The notes beneath the pieces are model-generated. The model saw only the letters and a program-made list of their open reading frames with translations, did no database searches and had not been told where the DNA came from. Positions 1 through 10,500 of a stretch of DNA of 38,131 bases are shown in pieces. Every line of letters starts with the position of its first letter. The first letter of the stretch is position 1. Origin of the DNA: a virus. The position numbers were made by a program, and so were the translations under genes. The DNA lies in IMG/VR virus record IMGVR_UViG_3300048507_000357, positions 1 through 38,131 of that record. One strand, 5' to 3'.

Positions 1-1
1 A

Positions 2-3000
2 GTATTGTCAGTCTCCGATCTTACTAATCTTGTAGATTTGAATACAGTAAAAGATTTTGATATTGGTAGAGAAAAGACTATTGACGTAGGTGGCAATTTA
101 GTATCTAATGAAATTTTATTCAATCTACCATTCTTAGCACAATACCAAGAATTTATTGGCAATAGAGTATTGACAATCGATGATTTTAGTGATCAATTTA
201 ATGGAGTAACTAGAAATTTCCCAATATCTACTAAAGGAGACTCAGTATTCCAGATAGAATTTGACGGTTCCAGTAATGCGGTAGTCTCACCTGGAGAAGG
301 TACAATTAATCTCAATAATCACTTTTTTGTGAGTGGTGAGGTTGTCGAATATGTTCCTCCAGGAAATGATCCAGCAAATTCTATTACTATCACTCCAACA
401 GATTTTGGACCAGGTATTGGAACAACTTCATTACTTCCTTCTAGAATTACAATAATTAAACAGGACAATCAAAAGGTCAGAGTTGCTATTTCCGCAACAA
501 ATGCACTCTTGTTTAATCCCATCGGTGTCGGATTAACTGGAGTTGGTATTGGTTCAACTCACATATTCAGATCTCTCGAACCAAATAATAGACTTTTAGT
601 TACAATCAATGGGACAATTCAATCTCCAATGGTTGGAACTGCTTACACTATAGCATTGTCTTCTAGTGTTGGTATTGGAACTACGTCATTAAACGTTGTT
701 GGAGTTACATCAATATTTGGTGGCGATCTCTTAAGAATTGAAGATGAGGTTCTATTAGTTGCAGGTGTTGATGCGTCAACAAATGAATTGACTGTAAGAA
801 GAGGGTGGATGGGTACTACACCAGGATCTCACTCTTCAAATACTGTTATAACAAAACAAATTGGTAATTATAATATCGTTCAAAACGATCTTCACTTTAG
901 TGAAGGACCTTGGGGAGAGTTGCCAGTTGGATTTGGAACAACAGCGATTTCTGCAAATGAAATTGATTATACGGGTCTAACTACAAGTTCTAGATTTAGT
1001 GGAAGAATATTCCTCAGATCTGCACTTAATCAAGGATTTACAACAGTATTTACCGATGCATATGATAATAATTATGTTTATGACGATATATCAAATCAAT
1101 TCAATGGTATCAATACTTCCTTCTATCTAAAGTATGATGGTAATGATATCAATAATCTTACTGCTTCAAATACAATTCTATTGATTGATGATATATTCCA
1201 AGGACCTCAGAGACTTGGTAATGTTGTTACAAATATTGAAGGTGACTATAAACTAGAAGCAGGTGGCGGGCAATTACTACTTGGATTTAATGGTAATTCA
1301 AATGATCCAGAAACTACTGGTGATATTAATGTCAATCAAATTCCCAAAGGTGGTGTTATTGTTGATGTTGGATCATTAAATGGATATGGAATTCAACCAT
1401 TAGTTGGTGCAGGAGCAACTGCTCTTATGTCATCCAGCGGAACAGTTGATACAATATCTATTGGTAATAGTGGATCTGGATACCGTTCTGGTTTACAAAC
1501 AGTATCTGTAGGAATACAAACCAGAAGTCTTGTAGGAACCAATATTAATCCTATTGGTATTGCAACTGTATCTGACGGACACATTATTGGAGTTGCAATC
1601 ACAAGCACTAAGATATTCTATGCTCCTAGAGAGATAAGCAATATTGGTTACAGTTCAATCAGTGGTATAACTACCGTAACTACATCTACGACTCATAATT
1701 TGAGTCTTGGAGATGAAGTTGTTGTTGTTGGTGCAGCATTTACATGCGACTATTATCCACCAGTTGATGTAACAAATGCTCTTTATGATACTACTTCTGG
1801 TATCATGACAGTTACTACTGGAGTGTCTACGTTCACGGTAGATAGTTTTATTTACGACAATATTAGTGGAATTGCTACGTTAACTACGGCAGAACCAATG
1901 AAGATTGTTCCGATGACTGCTATCGGAAGAAGATTTAGTCTTGCAGGGTTGGCACTTACTTGTGTTGGATATGGCAATACATACTCAATATATGACTTCC
2001 AATATGATAATATAACTGGTTTAGCAACAGTATTTACTAATGCAAATCACGAATTGTCTATAAATGACGACTTTAAGATGAGAGAACTCATCTTTAGCTG
2101 TAACGTTGGAGGTCCTACGGGATATGGTCAAACATTTACTATCACACAGTTCCAGTATGACAATGTTACTGGCATTTCTACAGTTACTACTTCTAGTCCC
2201 ATTACTGGTATTATAGGAATTAGTAGTGATATTAGACTTGATAATCTACAATTCTCTTGCCCTGGTGGGTCTGGAATTACAACTACAATCTTTCCAGATG
2301 GTACTCAAGGTAATACATTTACAGTAACAAACATAATTGCATCAGACAAGTTTGAATTAAATGTTGGAATATCGACTATTTCACATACATATATTGAAAA
2401 TGATGCTGGTCAGGTCACTGCAGGACTTACTACAACCAAATTCCCAGATGGATCGCAAGGATACTTCTTTAATGTCAATTCTGTCGGAACAACAACTTCA
2501 TTTACTGTAAATGTTGGGGTATCTTCCATATCTCATGCATACGTATCGGGTGGCGTAGTTCAGACTGGAATTACTACCAACATATTCCCAGGAAATCAGC
2601 AAAATTCACCATTAGGTGATACCTTTAGCATATTAACCGCACCTAACTGGTACACTCTTACATTTGATGTTGGAATATCAACTATTCCACATACTTATGT
2701 GGATGGTGGGTTATTAACTTTCGGACATAAACTAAAAGTTGGTACTGATGTTGCTCTAACAGGACTTGCATTTACATGTTCTTATGATGGTGGTGTTGGT
2801 ATCTTAACTCATCCAAGATCTACAGATCCCATTTATTGTGGTACACAAGTAACTAAGATTAATAGTGTAAATGAATTTGAAATTAATGCAGGAGTAAGTA
2901 CAGCGGAATCCTTCTATACCTCGGGTGGTATTGTTGAGGAAATTATAATTGCTCCCAGACAAGTTAACAATTCTCCGACAGGATCAGATCCTGCGGCAAG

Positions 3001-5896
3001 TGGAACTAGTATTATTAAAGTTATTGACGATTATTCATTCATCATAAATTCTGGACCTTCTCCATATACCCATTTTTATAAGAGATGTGGTGAACTTAGG
3101 CAGGATTTTAATGTAGTAATCGACGAACCACTAGGATATTATAATGTACCTTTGATATATTCGGAAGGAGTTGTTGGTCTTGGAACAGGTGCAACTGTCG
3201 ATTTAGTTCCAGGTTTAGATTCAACAGTATCTAGTTTTGAAGTAAATAATTTTGGTTACGGATACCAACCAGGAGAATCTCTAACTGTTTCTATTGGTGG
3301 AACAGTTGGAATTCCAACATTTACTACAAAAACATCCAATGCAATTCTTCCTGTTGTTGCTGGTGGTGATTATCCACATACATTCGTAGGTGCAGAAGAA
3401 GGAAGCGTAAATGTAACTGGTATTGGAACAACTACTCCAACTACAGCAACTTATTCTGGTTCTACTGGAGAACTTGTTCTGACTATTCCAGGTCACTCAT
3501 ACACAACGTCAAACACTGTTGGTATTGGAACAAGTACGATTGCATTTACTTGTGGCAGTGATGGTAATCAAACTATACTTTATTACCCAAAACCAACAGA
3601 TCCAATTGCAGGTATTGTAACTGGCATTACGACTACTACAACAAATACAATCACTTTATTTGTTGGTATTAGTACTCTTGTTAAGTATCCAGTTCATGAT
3701 GCAACATATGATCCCGCATCAGGTCTCTCTGTTCTCACTATTGGAACTCACAATCTAACAACTGCAAATAGTATTAGACTTGCTAATGAGTCACTTCTTT
3801 TCAAGTGCTCCTTAGATGGATATAAGAGAATAGAAGCATATCCAAGACCATTTAAAGATAGAGTATATGGAAATTCTGTAGGAATTGCATCATATACTTC
3901 GGATACTATTACTATACTTGCTGGACCTTCTGTTGAAAGTCAAAGATATCAGCATGAATTTGTTGGGGTCGGTTCTTATGTTCAGTTTGAGTTGAATATT
4001 GAAAGAACGTTCAACTCAAAGTTCTCTGGATGGAATGTTGGTGAATTTATTGTTCTTGATAAAATTGATCCATTCTTTAATGGACAGAGAAGATTATTTC
4101 CATTGTCAGTTAATAATGAAAGTATATCATTCTTTGCAAGATCAAATTCTGGTATCAATTTGGAATCAAATCTTCTAGTTTTTGTAAATGATATTCTGCA
4201 AACTCCTGGAGAAGGTTATCAATTCACTGGTGGTAGCACAATCAGATTTACAGAAGCACCAAAAGGTGGAGTTGCTGGATTTAGTACTACAGGTGATAAA
4301 GCAAAAATCTTTATGTACACTGGAACTGAATCTATTGACGTTAGAACAGTAGAAGTTCTTCCTAGTGTTGAAGTTGGTGACGAAGTTCAACTCTATAGTA
4401 ACCAAAATACTTCCTTCACAGAGGAACCTAGATTGGTTATGGATATTAAAGCTGCTGATAAAGTTATCACTAATAACTATGCAGGTCAAGGTGTTACACT
4501 CGACGAATTATTTGAGAGACCACTAACTTGGACCAAGCAGACTGTTGACAAATTTATTGATAATGAATTTGTTGGTAAGGATAGAGTATATTATGAACCA
4601 GTTATAAATCCAACAGCAAATATAATTAGTCCAATCGGAGTAGGAACATCAATTGTTTATCTTACCAGTATTAGACCACTTTTTGATAATCCATATGAAG
4701 GTATTGGTACAAAAGAAAAGACTGTTGTTGAAATATTCTCGCAAGACGTTGTTGCTCCTGGAACTGCAAAAGCTGTTATTGGGTCCGCAGGTTCAGTTAC
4801 TAATGTTTTAGTCGAAAATATTGGTTATGGATATACTTCTGCTCCAGATATTAGTATTGGTATTCCATATGAAGGAACTCGTGCAACAGCAGGTGCTCAG
4901 ATTGGAGTTGCTGGAACCATTACACAGATTAATGTAAATATTGGAGGAACAGGATATATTAAGGGTCCTCTAAATTCCATGACACTTGCACAGCAAGGAA
5001 GTGGATTCCCTAAAATTGATTCTCTTACGAATAAATTTGAAAACGCCAGACTAAAATCAGAAACTGGAGTTGGTAGGCAAGCAACTGCTGATATTTTAAT
5101 TGATACATTTAACTTTGCTGTTGCCTCAGTAGTTGTTAAGGATCAAGGTTCTAACTATCAAGTTGGAGATACTCTATTCGTAGATACTTATGACAATGTT
5201 GGATTGGGAACTTCTTCTAGAGGATTTGCATTATCATCTCCAATTAAATTTACTGTTGCATCTATCGAAGCACCAGAAGTACTCGTTGCTCCTCCAAAAA
5301 GAGGTTCTGAAGAATGTTTGTTCGTAACATATCAAGGTGACTATGGGTTGATTGTTGGCGTTGGTACTACCACTATAGGCGCTGGAACAAGTCTTGGCGT
5401 TGCTTTAGACCTATTCATACCCATGGATAATGAATTGAGAAAATCTTTAAATATACCCCTAACAGGAATATCTACAGGAGATTTATTTACAATACTTGGT
5501 ACAAGTTTTGTTGGTTCCGCACAAACATCTCTCAGTGCAGATGGAACGGTATTAGGAATATCTACAGTTAATGCAGACATGATTGTTGAATGTATTGATT
5601 GGTATACTAAGCAATCTGTAGTTCCAGCAGGAATAAATGGATTGGGAACAACGGTAGGATTTGGTACAACAGTGACTACTGTTGTAGTATCCTTTGAAAG
5701 TGCTGGTACAAACAATGTTGTTGGATTAGCTACCACTGCATTTTACGGAGAATATAGTTTTGGAAAACTTGGACTTCCAGTCAGAGTCAAGCAAAAATCT
5801 TTTCCAACAGTTCATGGAACTTCTCTTGCGGGTGTTTCCACAAACCCAATTATAAGGAGAAAAAATCCTCTGAAATATCTTGGTTACATTAGCTGA
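2..5896 (+). CDS. Large repeat-rich virion protein in the gp7 position, 5'-truncated
   Basis: The reading frame is open to the window edge; the first in-frame start-like codon is a TTG at base 5, so the true start is probably upstream and at least 1963 residues are present. It lies directly before gp8, where T4-like cyanophages carry a very large baseplate or tail-periphery protein. Short beta-type repeats dominate: copies of 'VGIGTT', a block of type 'TGxxTVTT..H.L....FTC' (Cys codons near 1747, 2099, 2260, 2776, 3552, 3809), 'GISTISHTY' blocks (about 2365, 2516, 2670) and 'GxGY' modules (about 1470, 3255, 4825, 4945). The last 50 residues are not repetitive and may anchor the protein to the baseplate. 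Virion structural role is likely; equivalence to T4 gp7 rests on position only. Confidence 0.75.
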   Translation, partial: VLSVSDLTNLVDLNTVKDFDIGREKTIDVGGNLVSNEILFNLPFLAQYQEFIGNRVLTIDDFSDQFNGVTRNFPISTKGDSVFQIEFDGSSNAVVSPGEGTINLNNHFFVSGEVVEYVPPGNDPANSITITPTDFGPGIGTTSLLPSRITIIKQDNQKVRVAISATNALLFNPIGVGLTGVGIGSTHIFRSLEPNNRLLVTINGTIQSPMVGTAYTIALSSSVGIGTTSLNVVGVTSIFGGDLLRIEDEVLLVAGVDASTNELTVRRGWMGTTPGSHSSNTVITKQIGNYNIVQNDLHFSEGPWGELPVGFGTTAISANEIDYTGLTTSSRFSGRIFLRSALNQGFTTVFTDAYDNNYVYDDISNQFNGINTSFYLKYDGNDINNLTASNTILLIDDIFQGPQRLGNVVTNIEGDYKLEAGGGQLLLGFNGNSNDPETTGDINVNQIPKGGVIVDVGSLNGYGIQPLVGAGATALMSSSGTVDTISIGNSGSGYRSGLQTVSVGIQTRSLVGTNINPIGIATVSDGHIIGVAITSTKIFYAPREISNIGYSSISGITTVTTSTTHNLSLGDEVVVVGAAFTCDYYPPVDVTNALYDTTSGIMTVTTGVSTFTVDSFIYDNISGIATLTTAEPMKIVPMTAIGRRFSLAGLALTCVGYGNTYSIYDFQYDNITGLATVFTNANHELSINDDFKMRELIFSCNVGGPTGYGQTFTITQFQYDNVTGISTVTTSSPITGIIGISSDIRLDNLQFSCPGGSGITTTIFPDGTQGNTFTVTNIIASDKFELNVGISTISHTYIENDAGQVTAGLTTTKFPDGSQGYFFNVNSVGTTTSFTVNVGVSSISHAYVSGGVVQTGITTNIFPGNQQNSPLGDTFSILTAPNWYTLTFDVGISTIPHTYVDGGLLTFGHKLKVGTDVALTGLAFTCSYDGGVGILTHPRSTDPIYCGTQVTKINSVNEFEINAGVSTAESFYTSGGIVEEIIIAPRQVNNSPTGSDPAASGTSIIKVIDDYSFIINSGPSPYTHFYKRCGELRQDFNVVIDEPLGYYNVPLIYSEGVVGLGTGATVDLVPGLDSTVSSFEVNNFGYGYQPGESLTVSIGGTVGIPTFTTKTSNAILPVVAGGDYPHTFVGAEEGSVNVTGIGTTTPTTATYSGSTGELVLTIPGHSYTTSNTVGIGTSTIAFTCGSDGNQTILYYPKPTDPIAGIVTGITTTTTNTITLFVGISTLVKYPVHDATYDPASGLSVLTIGTHNLTTANSIRLANESLLFKCSLDGYKRIEAYPRPFKDRVYGNSVGIASYTSDTITILAGPSVESQRYQHEFVGVGSYVQFELNIERTFNSKFSGWNVGEFIVLDKIDPFFNGQRRLFPLSVNNESISFFARSNSGINLESNLLVFVNDILQTPGEGYQFTGGSTIRFTEAPKGGVAGFSTTGDKAKIFMYTGTESIDVRTVEVLPSVEVGDEVQLYSNQNTSFTEEPRLVMDIKAADKVITNNYAGQGVTLDELFERPLTWTKQTVDKFIDNEFVGKDRVYYEPVINPTANIISPIGVGTSIVYLTSIRPLFDNPYEGIGTKEKTVVEIFSQDVVAPGTAKAVIGSAGSVTNVLVENIGYGYTSAPDISIGIPYEGTRATAGAQIGVAGTITQINVNIGGTGYIKGPLNSMTLAQQGSGFPKIDSLTNKFENARLKSETGVGRQATADILIDTFNFAVASVVVKDQGSNYQVGDTLFVDTYDNVGLGTSSRGFALSSPIKFTVASIEAPEVLVAPPKRGSEECLFVTYQGDYGLIVGVGTTTIGAGTSLGVALDLFIPMDNELRKSLNIPLTGISTGDLFTILGTSFVGSAQTSLSADGTVLGISTVNADMIVECIDWYTKQSVVPAGINGLGTTVGFGTTVTTVVVSFESAGTNNVVGLATTAFYGEYSFGKLGLPVRVKQKSFPTVHGTSLAGVSTNPIIRRKNPLKYLGYIS

Positions 5897-5902
5897 TAAA
5901 TA
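5895..5902 (+). promoter_or_regulatory. T4-type late promoter (GATAAATA) before gp8
   Basis: GATAAATA overlaps the TGA of the upstream gene and lies 27 bases before the gp8 ATG. It matches the T4 late -10 box TATAAATA at seven of eight positions. The same box recurs in most other gaps of this window. Confidence 0.5.
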
Positions 5903-5929
5903 AGTACATAGAAAAAGGTTGTCTATCAA

Positions 5930-7513
5930 ATGGCTGCAATTATAACTGACGTATTGAGGGTCAATAACGCCAGAAACTTTATTGATAAGGTTAGGGATCC
6001 CAATAAGTCCTACTATACCTTTATTGGTTTGCCCAATGCCACTGAGGTGCAGGCAAGTTGGAATACTGCACCACCATCCCCTAGAGATTGTCTTGACGAT
6101 GACAATGGATATTGGGATAACATGATTGCCTTAAAAAAAATTGGGACAGATGATGTTAGACCTGTTGTAAGAAAGGTTGAATGGGCATCTGCTACCATTT
6201 ATGATATGTATCGGCATGATGTAAATAGGAATAATTTATCTAGACCATCAAATAAAACTAGTTTATATGCTTCAAACTATTTTATTGTAAATAGTGAGTT
6301 TAGAGTTTATATTTGTTTGAATAATGGTATAGATCCAGAAAACCCAAGTGGCAGACCTTCACTGGACGAACCAAAATTTACAGACTTAGAACCTAGAGCA
6401 GCTGGAACCAGTGGTGATGGTTACATTTGGAAATATCTTTTTACTATTAGTCCAAGTGATGTTATTAAATTTGATTCTCTCAACTTTATTCCACTTCCTG
6501 TAGATTGGTTAACTAATAATGATTATAGAAGTGTTAGAAGTAACGCTACCACTAGTGGACAATTAAAAATAATAACGATTACTAATAGAGGTTATCTTGT
6601 TGGTCCCCCAAACACCACATACTCTAGAGTTCCAATTCGTGGAGACGGATCTGGAGCAGAATGTACAATTGTTGTTAATAATGATTCTAGAGTAGAATCT
6701 GTAACTATATCTAATGGTGGATCTGGGTATACTTTTGGAAGTATTGACTTAATTGGTGGTAGTGTGCCAACAGGATCTACTACTCCATTATTTGATGTCA
6801 TTATTCCACCTCAAGGTGGTCATGGTGCAGATATCTATAAAGAACTTGGATCAACAAATGTTTTGATCTATTCTAGAATTGAGAATAATGACCAAAACCC
6901 CGACTTTGTTACTGGAACCAATATTGCAAGAATAGGTATAGTTGAAGATCCTCTTGGATATTCTTCAAATACTTTAATTAGTGACGATAGAGTTAGTGCT
7001 TTATATGGTGTTGTTCTGAAAGGTCTATCACCGAATCAAGACGATTTTAAAACAACATCTTTTGAACCAAATGATTTTATTCAACAAACTATTGGTACTG
7101 GTTCTACTGCTTTGGGTAGAGTTGTAACATATGATGCAGAAACTGGTGTTTTGCGTTACTGGCAAGATAGATCTTTAGTTGGATTCAATACTGATGGAAC
7201 TCAAAGATTAAATCCAGAGTTTGGACTGAATTTAAACTTATTCACATCATCACCCACCACAGGTGGTGATCTCAAAATTACTGGTGGTTCAAAAGAATTA
7301 TACATAGATGAGGGATTTGGAACCGATACAAATCCAGGTATTAGTACCGTCATAAATAATAAGACATACTACTTGGGTCAAACATTTATTGCTGGTGTAG
7401 CGAACCCAGAGGTCTCAAAGTACACTGGCAATATCATATATGTTGACAATAGACCTTCCATTCTTAGGTCGGTAAATCAAAGAGAAGATATCAAAGTTAT
7501 TTTGCAATTTTAA
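5930..7513 (+). CDS. gp8: Baseplate wedge protein gp8
   Basis: This 527-residue protein matches T4-like gp8 in its N-terminal half (start MAAIITDVLRVNNARNFID; later 'GDGYIWKYLFTISPSD', about residues 158-173). T4 gp8 is 334 residues, so this one is longer. The extra length lies in the middle and C-terminal part, where a 'GGSGY' module (about residues 258-276) and a 'GTGSTALGRVVTYD' segment (about 386-400) occur. gp8 is a dimeric wedge component that contacts gp7, gp10 and gp6 in T4. A late-promoter box sits 27 bases upstream, and a weak AAAGG lies about 15 bases before the ATG. The next gene starts 6 bases after the stop. Confidence 0.86.
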   Translation: MAAIITDVLRVNNARNFIDKVRDPNKSYYTFIGLPNATEVQASWNTAPPSPRDCLDDDNGYWDNMIALKKIGTDDVRPVVRKVEWASATIYDMYRHDVNRNNLSRPSNKTSLYASNYFIVNSEFRVYICLNNGIDPENPSGRPSLDEPKFTDLEPRAAGTSGDGYIWKYLFTISPSDVIKFDSLNFIPLPVDWLTNNDYRSVRSNATTSGQLKIITITNRGYLVGPPNTTYSRVPIRGDGSGAECTIVVNNDSRVESVTISNGGSGYTFGSIDLIGGSVPTGSTTPLFDVIIPPQGGHGADIYKELGSTNVLIYSRIENNDQNPDFVTGTNIARIGIVEDPLGYSSNTLISDDRVSALYGVVLKGLSPNQDDFKTTSFEPNDFIQQTIGTGSTALGRVVTYDAETGVLRYWQDRSLVGFNTDGTQRLNPEFGLNLNLFTSSPTTGGDLKITGGSKELYIDEGFGTDTNPGISTVINNKTYYLGQTFIAGVANPEVSKYTGNIIYVDNRPSILRSVNQREDIKVILQF

Positions 7514-7519
7514 AGGATT

Positions 7520-10500
7520 ATGCCACAAGAAACTAATCTCAACGTATCTCCTTATTTTGACGACTTTGATCGAAATAAAAACTATTATAAGGTACTATTT
7601 AAACCTGGACTACCAGTTCAGGCAAGAGAATTAACGTCTTTACAGTCAATATTACAGGATCAAGTAGAACAAATTGGAACACACCTCTTTAAAGAGGGTT
7701 CCATGGTAATTCCTGGACAGATCAATTATAACAATGAGTTATTGTCTGTTGAAGTTGAAGAAGAATACCTTGGAATTAATATTTACAGTATTATAGACGA
7801 TCTACTGAATACCAACATTAGAGGTGCAAACTCTAATGTTACCGCAAGAATTCTTTATTATGTGGAAGGGGATGCATCAGAAAGAAACTATGTAACTCTG
7901 TTTGTAAATTACACGAACACAGGTGCTGAAGGAAAGCAAGTATTTGACGATGACGAAGTTCTTCTTTTAGAAGATAGTTTTATTGGCCAAGAGATAAATC
8001 TTCAAGCAGGTCAAGGAATTGCTAAAACAGCATCAGTAGATGCAACATCTATTGGATCAGCTATTTTCTTATCTGATGGCGTTTATTACTTAAGAGGAAC
8101 CTTTGTTAATGTTCCTGGACAAACACTGATTTTAGATGCTCATGAGAGTAATCCTTCATACAGGGTAGGTTTAGAAATATATGAAGAATTTATATCTTCT
8201 GGCCAAGACCCATCTTTAACAGATAATGCAAAAGGATTTAACAATTATGCTGCACCAGGTGCTGATAGATTAAAAATTACTGCAGTTTTAGAAAAAAAAG
8301 ATCTCGATTCTAGAAAGAATGAGAATTTTGTTGAATTAATGGTCATTAGAAATGGCAATGTTCAACATATTGAAGATAAAATTAAGTATAATGAATTAGC
8401 AGAAGAACTTGCTAGAAGAACTTATGATCAATCTGGAAATTTCTATGTAAAACCATTCTCAATTCACCCAAGAGAATCTTTAAACGATAATAAAGGAAAT
8501 AATGGAGTCTTTAATAAAGACCAATTAACTTATAATAGTAATATTCCTAGTGATGATTTAGGAACTTATAAAATTTCTCCAGGTAAAGCATTTATTCGTG
8601 GTTTTGAAGTAGAATCTGGAACCGTACATTATCTAGATTTTAATAAGACTAGATCGACAAAATCTTTATCCGAACAAGGAATAAATTATTTTACTGGACC
8701 AACATTAACTCTTAATAGAGTTGTTGGAGCACCCAGACTCGGATTTAGTACAACTTCAAATATAAGTCTAAGAGATGCCAGAATTGGTGACGCTTCAACT
8801 ATAGTTTCTGGTAAAGAAATTGGTGTTGCTAGAGTATATGACTATGCTTTAGAATCTGGTTCATATTCTAGTGTAGCACCTAATATTAATGAGTGGGATA
8901 TCTCACTATATGACATTCAACCATACACTGAGATGGTATTGAATCAAGCATCCACTCTTAGTGTTCCAACATTTATTCAAGGAAAGTCTAGTGGAGCAAC
9001 TGGACACTTAAGATTTGATACTACAACTGGAATTGTAACGGCATACAATACTAAAGGTATATTTTTAAAAGGTGAGAAGTTAGTATTTAATGGTATCGAT
9101 GATGGCAGAATATCTGCTGCGGTCACTTCCTATAGTATTGCTGATGCAAAGTCAATTTACAGTTCTGTTGGTGCTGGACAGACTTTCAATGCTAACATCA
9201 AGCAATCGAAAAAAATTGAATATCCATCAGTAACAATAACCCCAAAATCAGGTTCCGCACCTGGCATTTCCACAGTAACATCTACAGGGGCAGAGTTTAT
9301 AAATGTTGCAAAACCTGGAGATCTGGTAGAATACACAAATTCTTTATTATCTGGAACTAAGGTAAAGTCATATGCGAGGATTACAGATATTCCTAGTAAT
9401 GATAGTATTGCTATTGTTGGGATCAATACAGTATCACTTCTTAATGACGGCGGTTTGCCAACCGCAAGTATTAGTCCCTCAGACTTTGCAATCCTCGGAT
9501 CTAAGTTCCAATCATCATCAGACAATACTTTATACACTCCTCTGCCAAAAAGTTTCATAGCTTCTGTTGATCTAGATGATGCTCAAATTACAATTAAAAA
9601 AGAATTTGATGTTACTGTAACTGCAAATGCTACAAATAGTATTCAAGCAGGTGATAATGAGACATTCCTCCCATATGACGAAGAACGTTATGTTCTTATT
9701 AATTCAAATGGAGAATTTGAGGAACTTACAGAAGACAAATTCCGATTCGCTAATGGTAATAGAGAACTTAGAATATTTGGAGTTTCTACCTTTGGTCCAG
9801 CAAGACTAATTGGAACCCTCAAAAAGACAAATATTAAAAATAAAGTAAAAAATTCTATTACTACAAATTCAATTATTGTCAATAAGTCAAAATTAGTATC
9901 TTCGGGTATTGGTTCAACAACTTTAGATGATGGATTGGTTCATGGTAATTATGGTTATGGTTTAAGAGTTCAAGATAGGGAAATTTGTCTCCTCGAACCA
10001 GATGCAGTTAAAGTGTATGGTGTCTACGAATCTTCTGACAATTCAGATGCAAAACTTCCTTCATTAACACTGTTTAATCTTAGTGGACCAACTGGATCTG
10101 TAAGTGATTTTGTTATTGGAGAACAGATAACTGGACAGACTAGTGGTGCTATTGCAATATACGTTGAATTAAGTACTTCTCAAGTTGCAAATATTGTATA
10201 CTTAAATGATTTAAAATTTGAAAATAATGAAGATGTAATCACAAGTTCTTCTGGAATAACTGCAAGTATTCAACAACTTGATGATGGTGATGAGAACATT
10301 CTTTCTAGATATAACTTAGATTCTGGTCATAGAGAAACTATTCTTGACTATTCTCGTTTAGTTAGAAAACCAGGAACGAAAGATCCAAGAAGAAGTTTAA
10401 GAGTTGTTTTTGAATCTGCAGAGTATACCGATTCTACAGAAGGAGACATTACAACTATTTCTTCTTATGATCAATTCGATTACTGTGAACTTCCAACACT

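Noticed and set aside
7253-7269. CACCA-CAGG-TGGTG hairpin in gp8
   Set aside because: Short stem inside codons for Thr-Gly-Gly, no T-run; likely chance.
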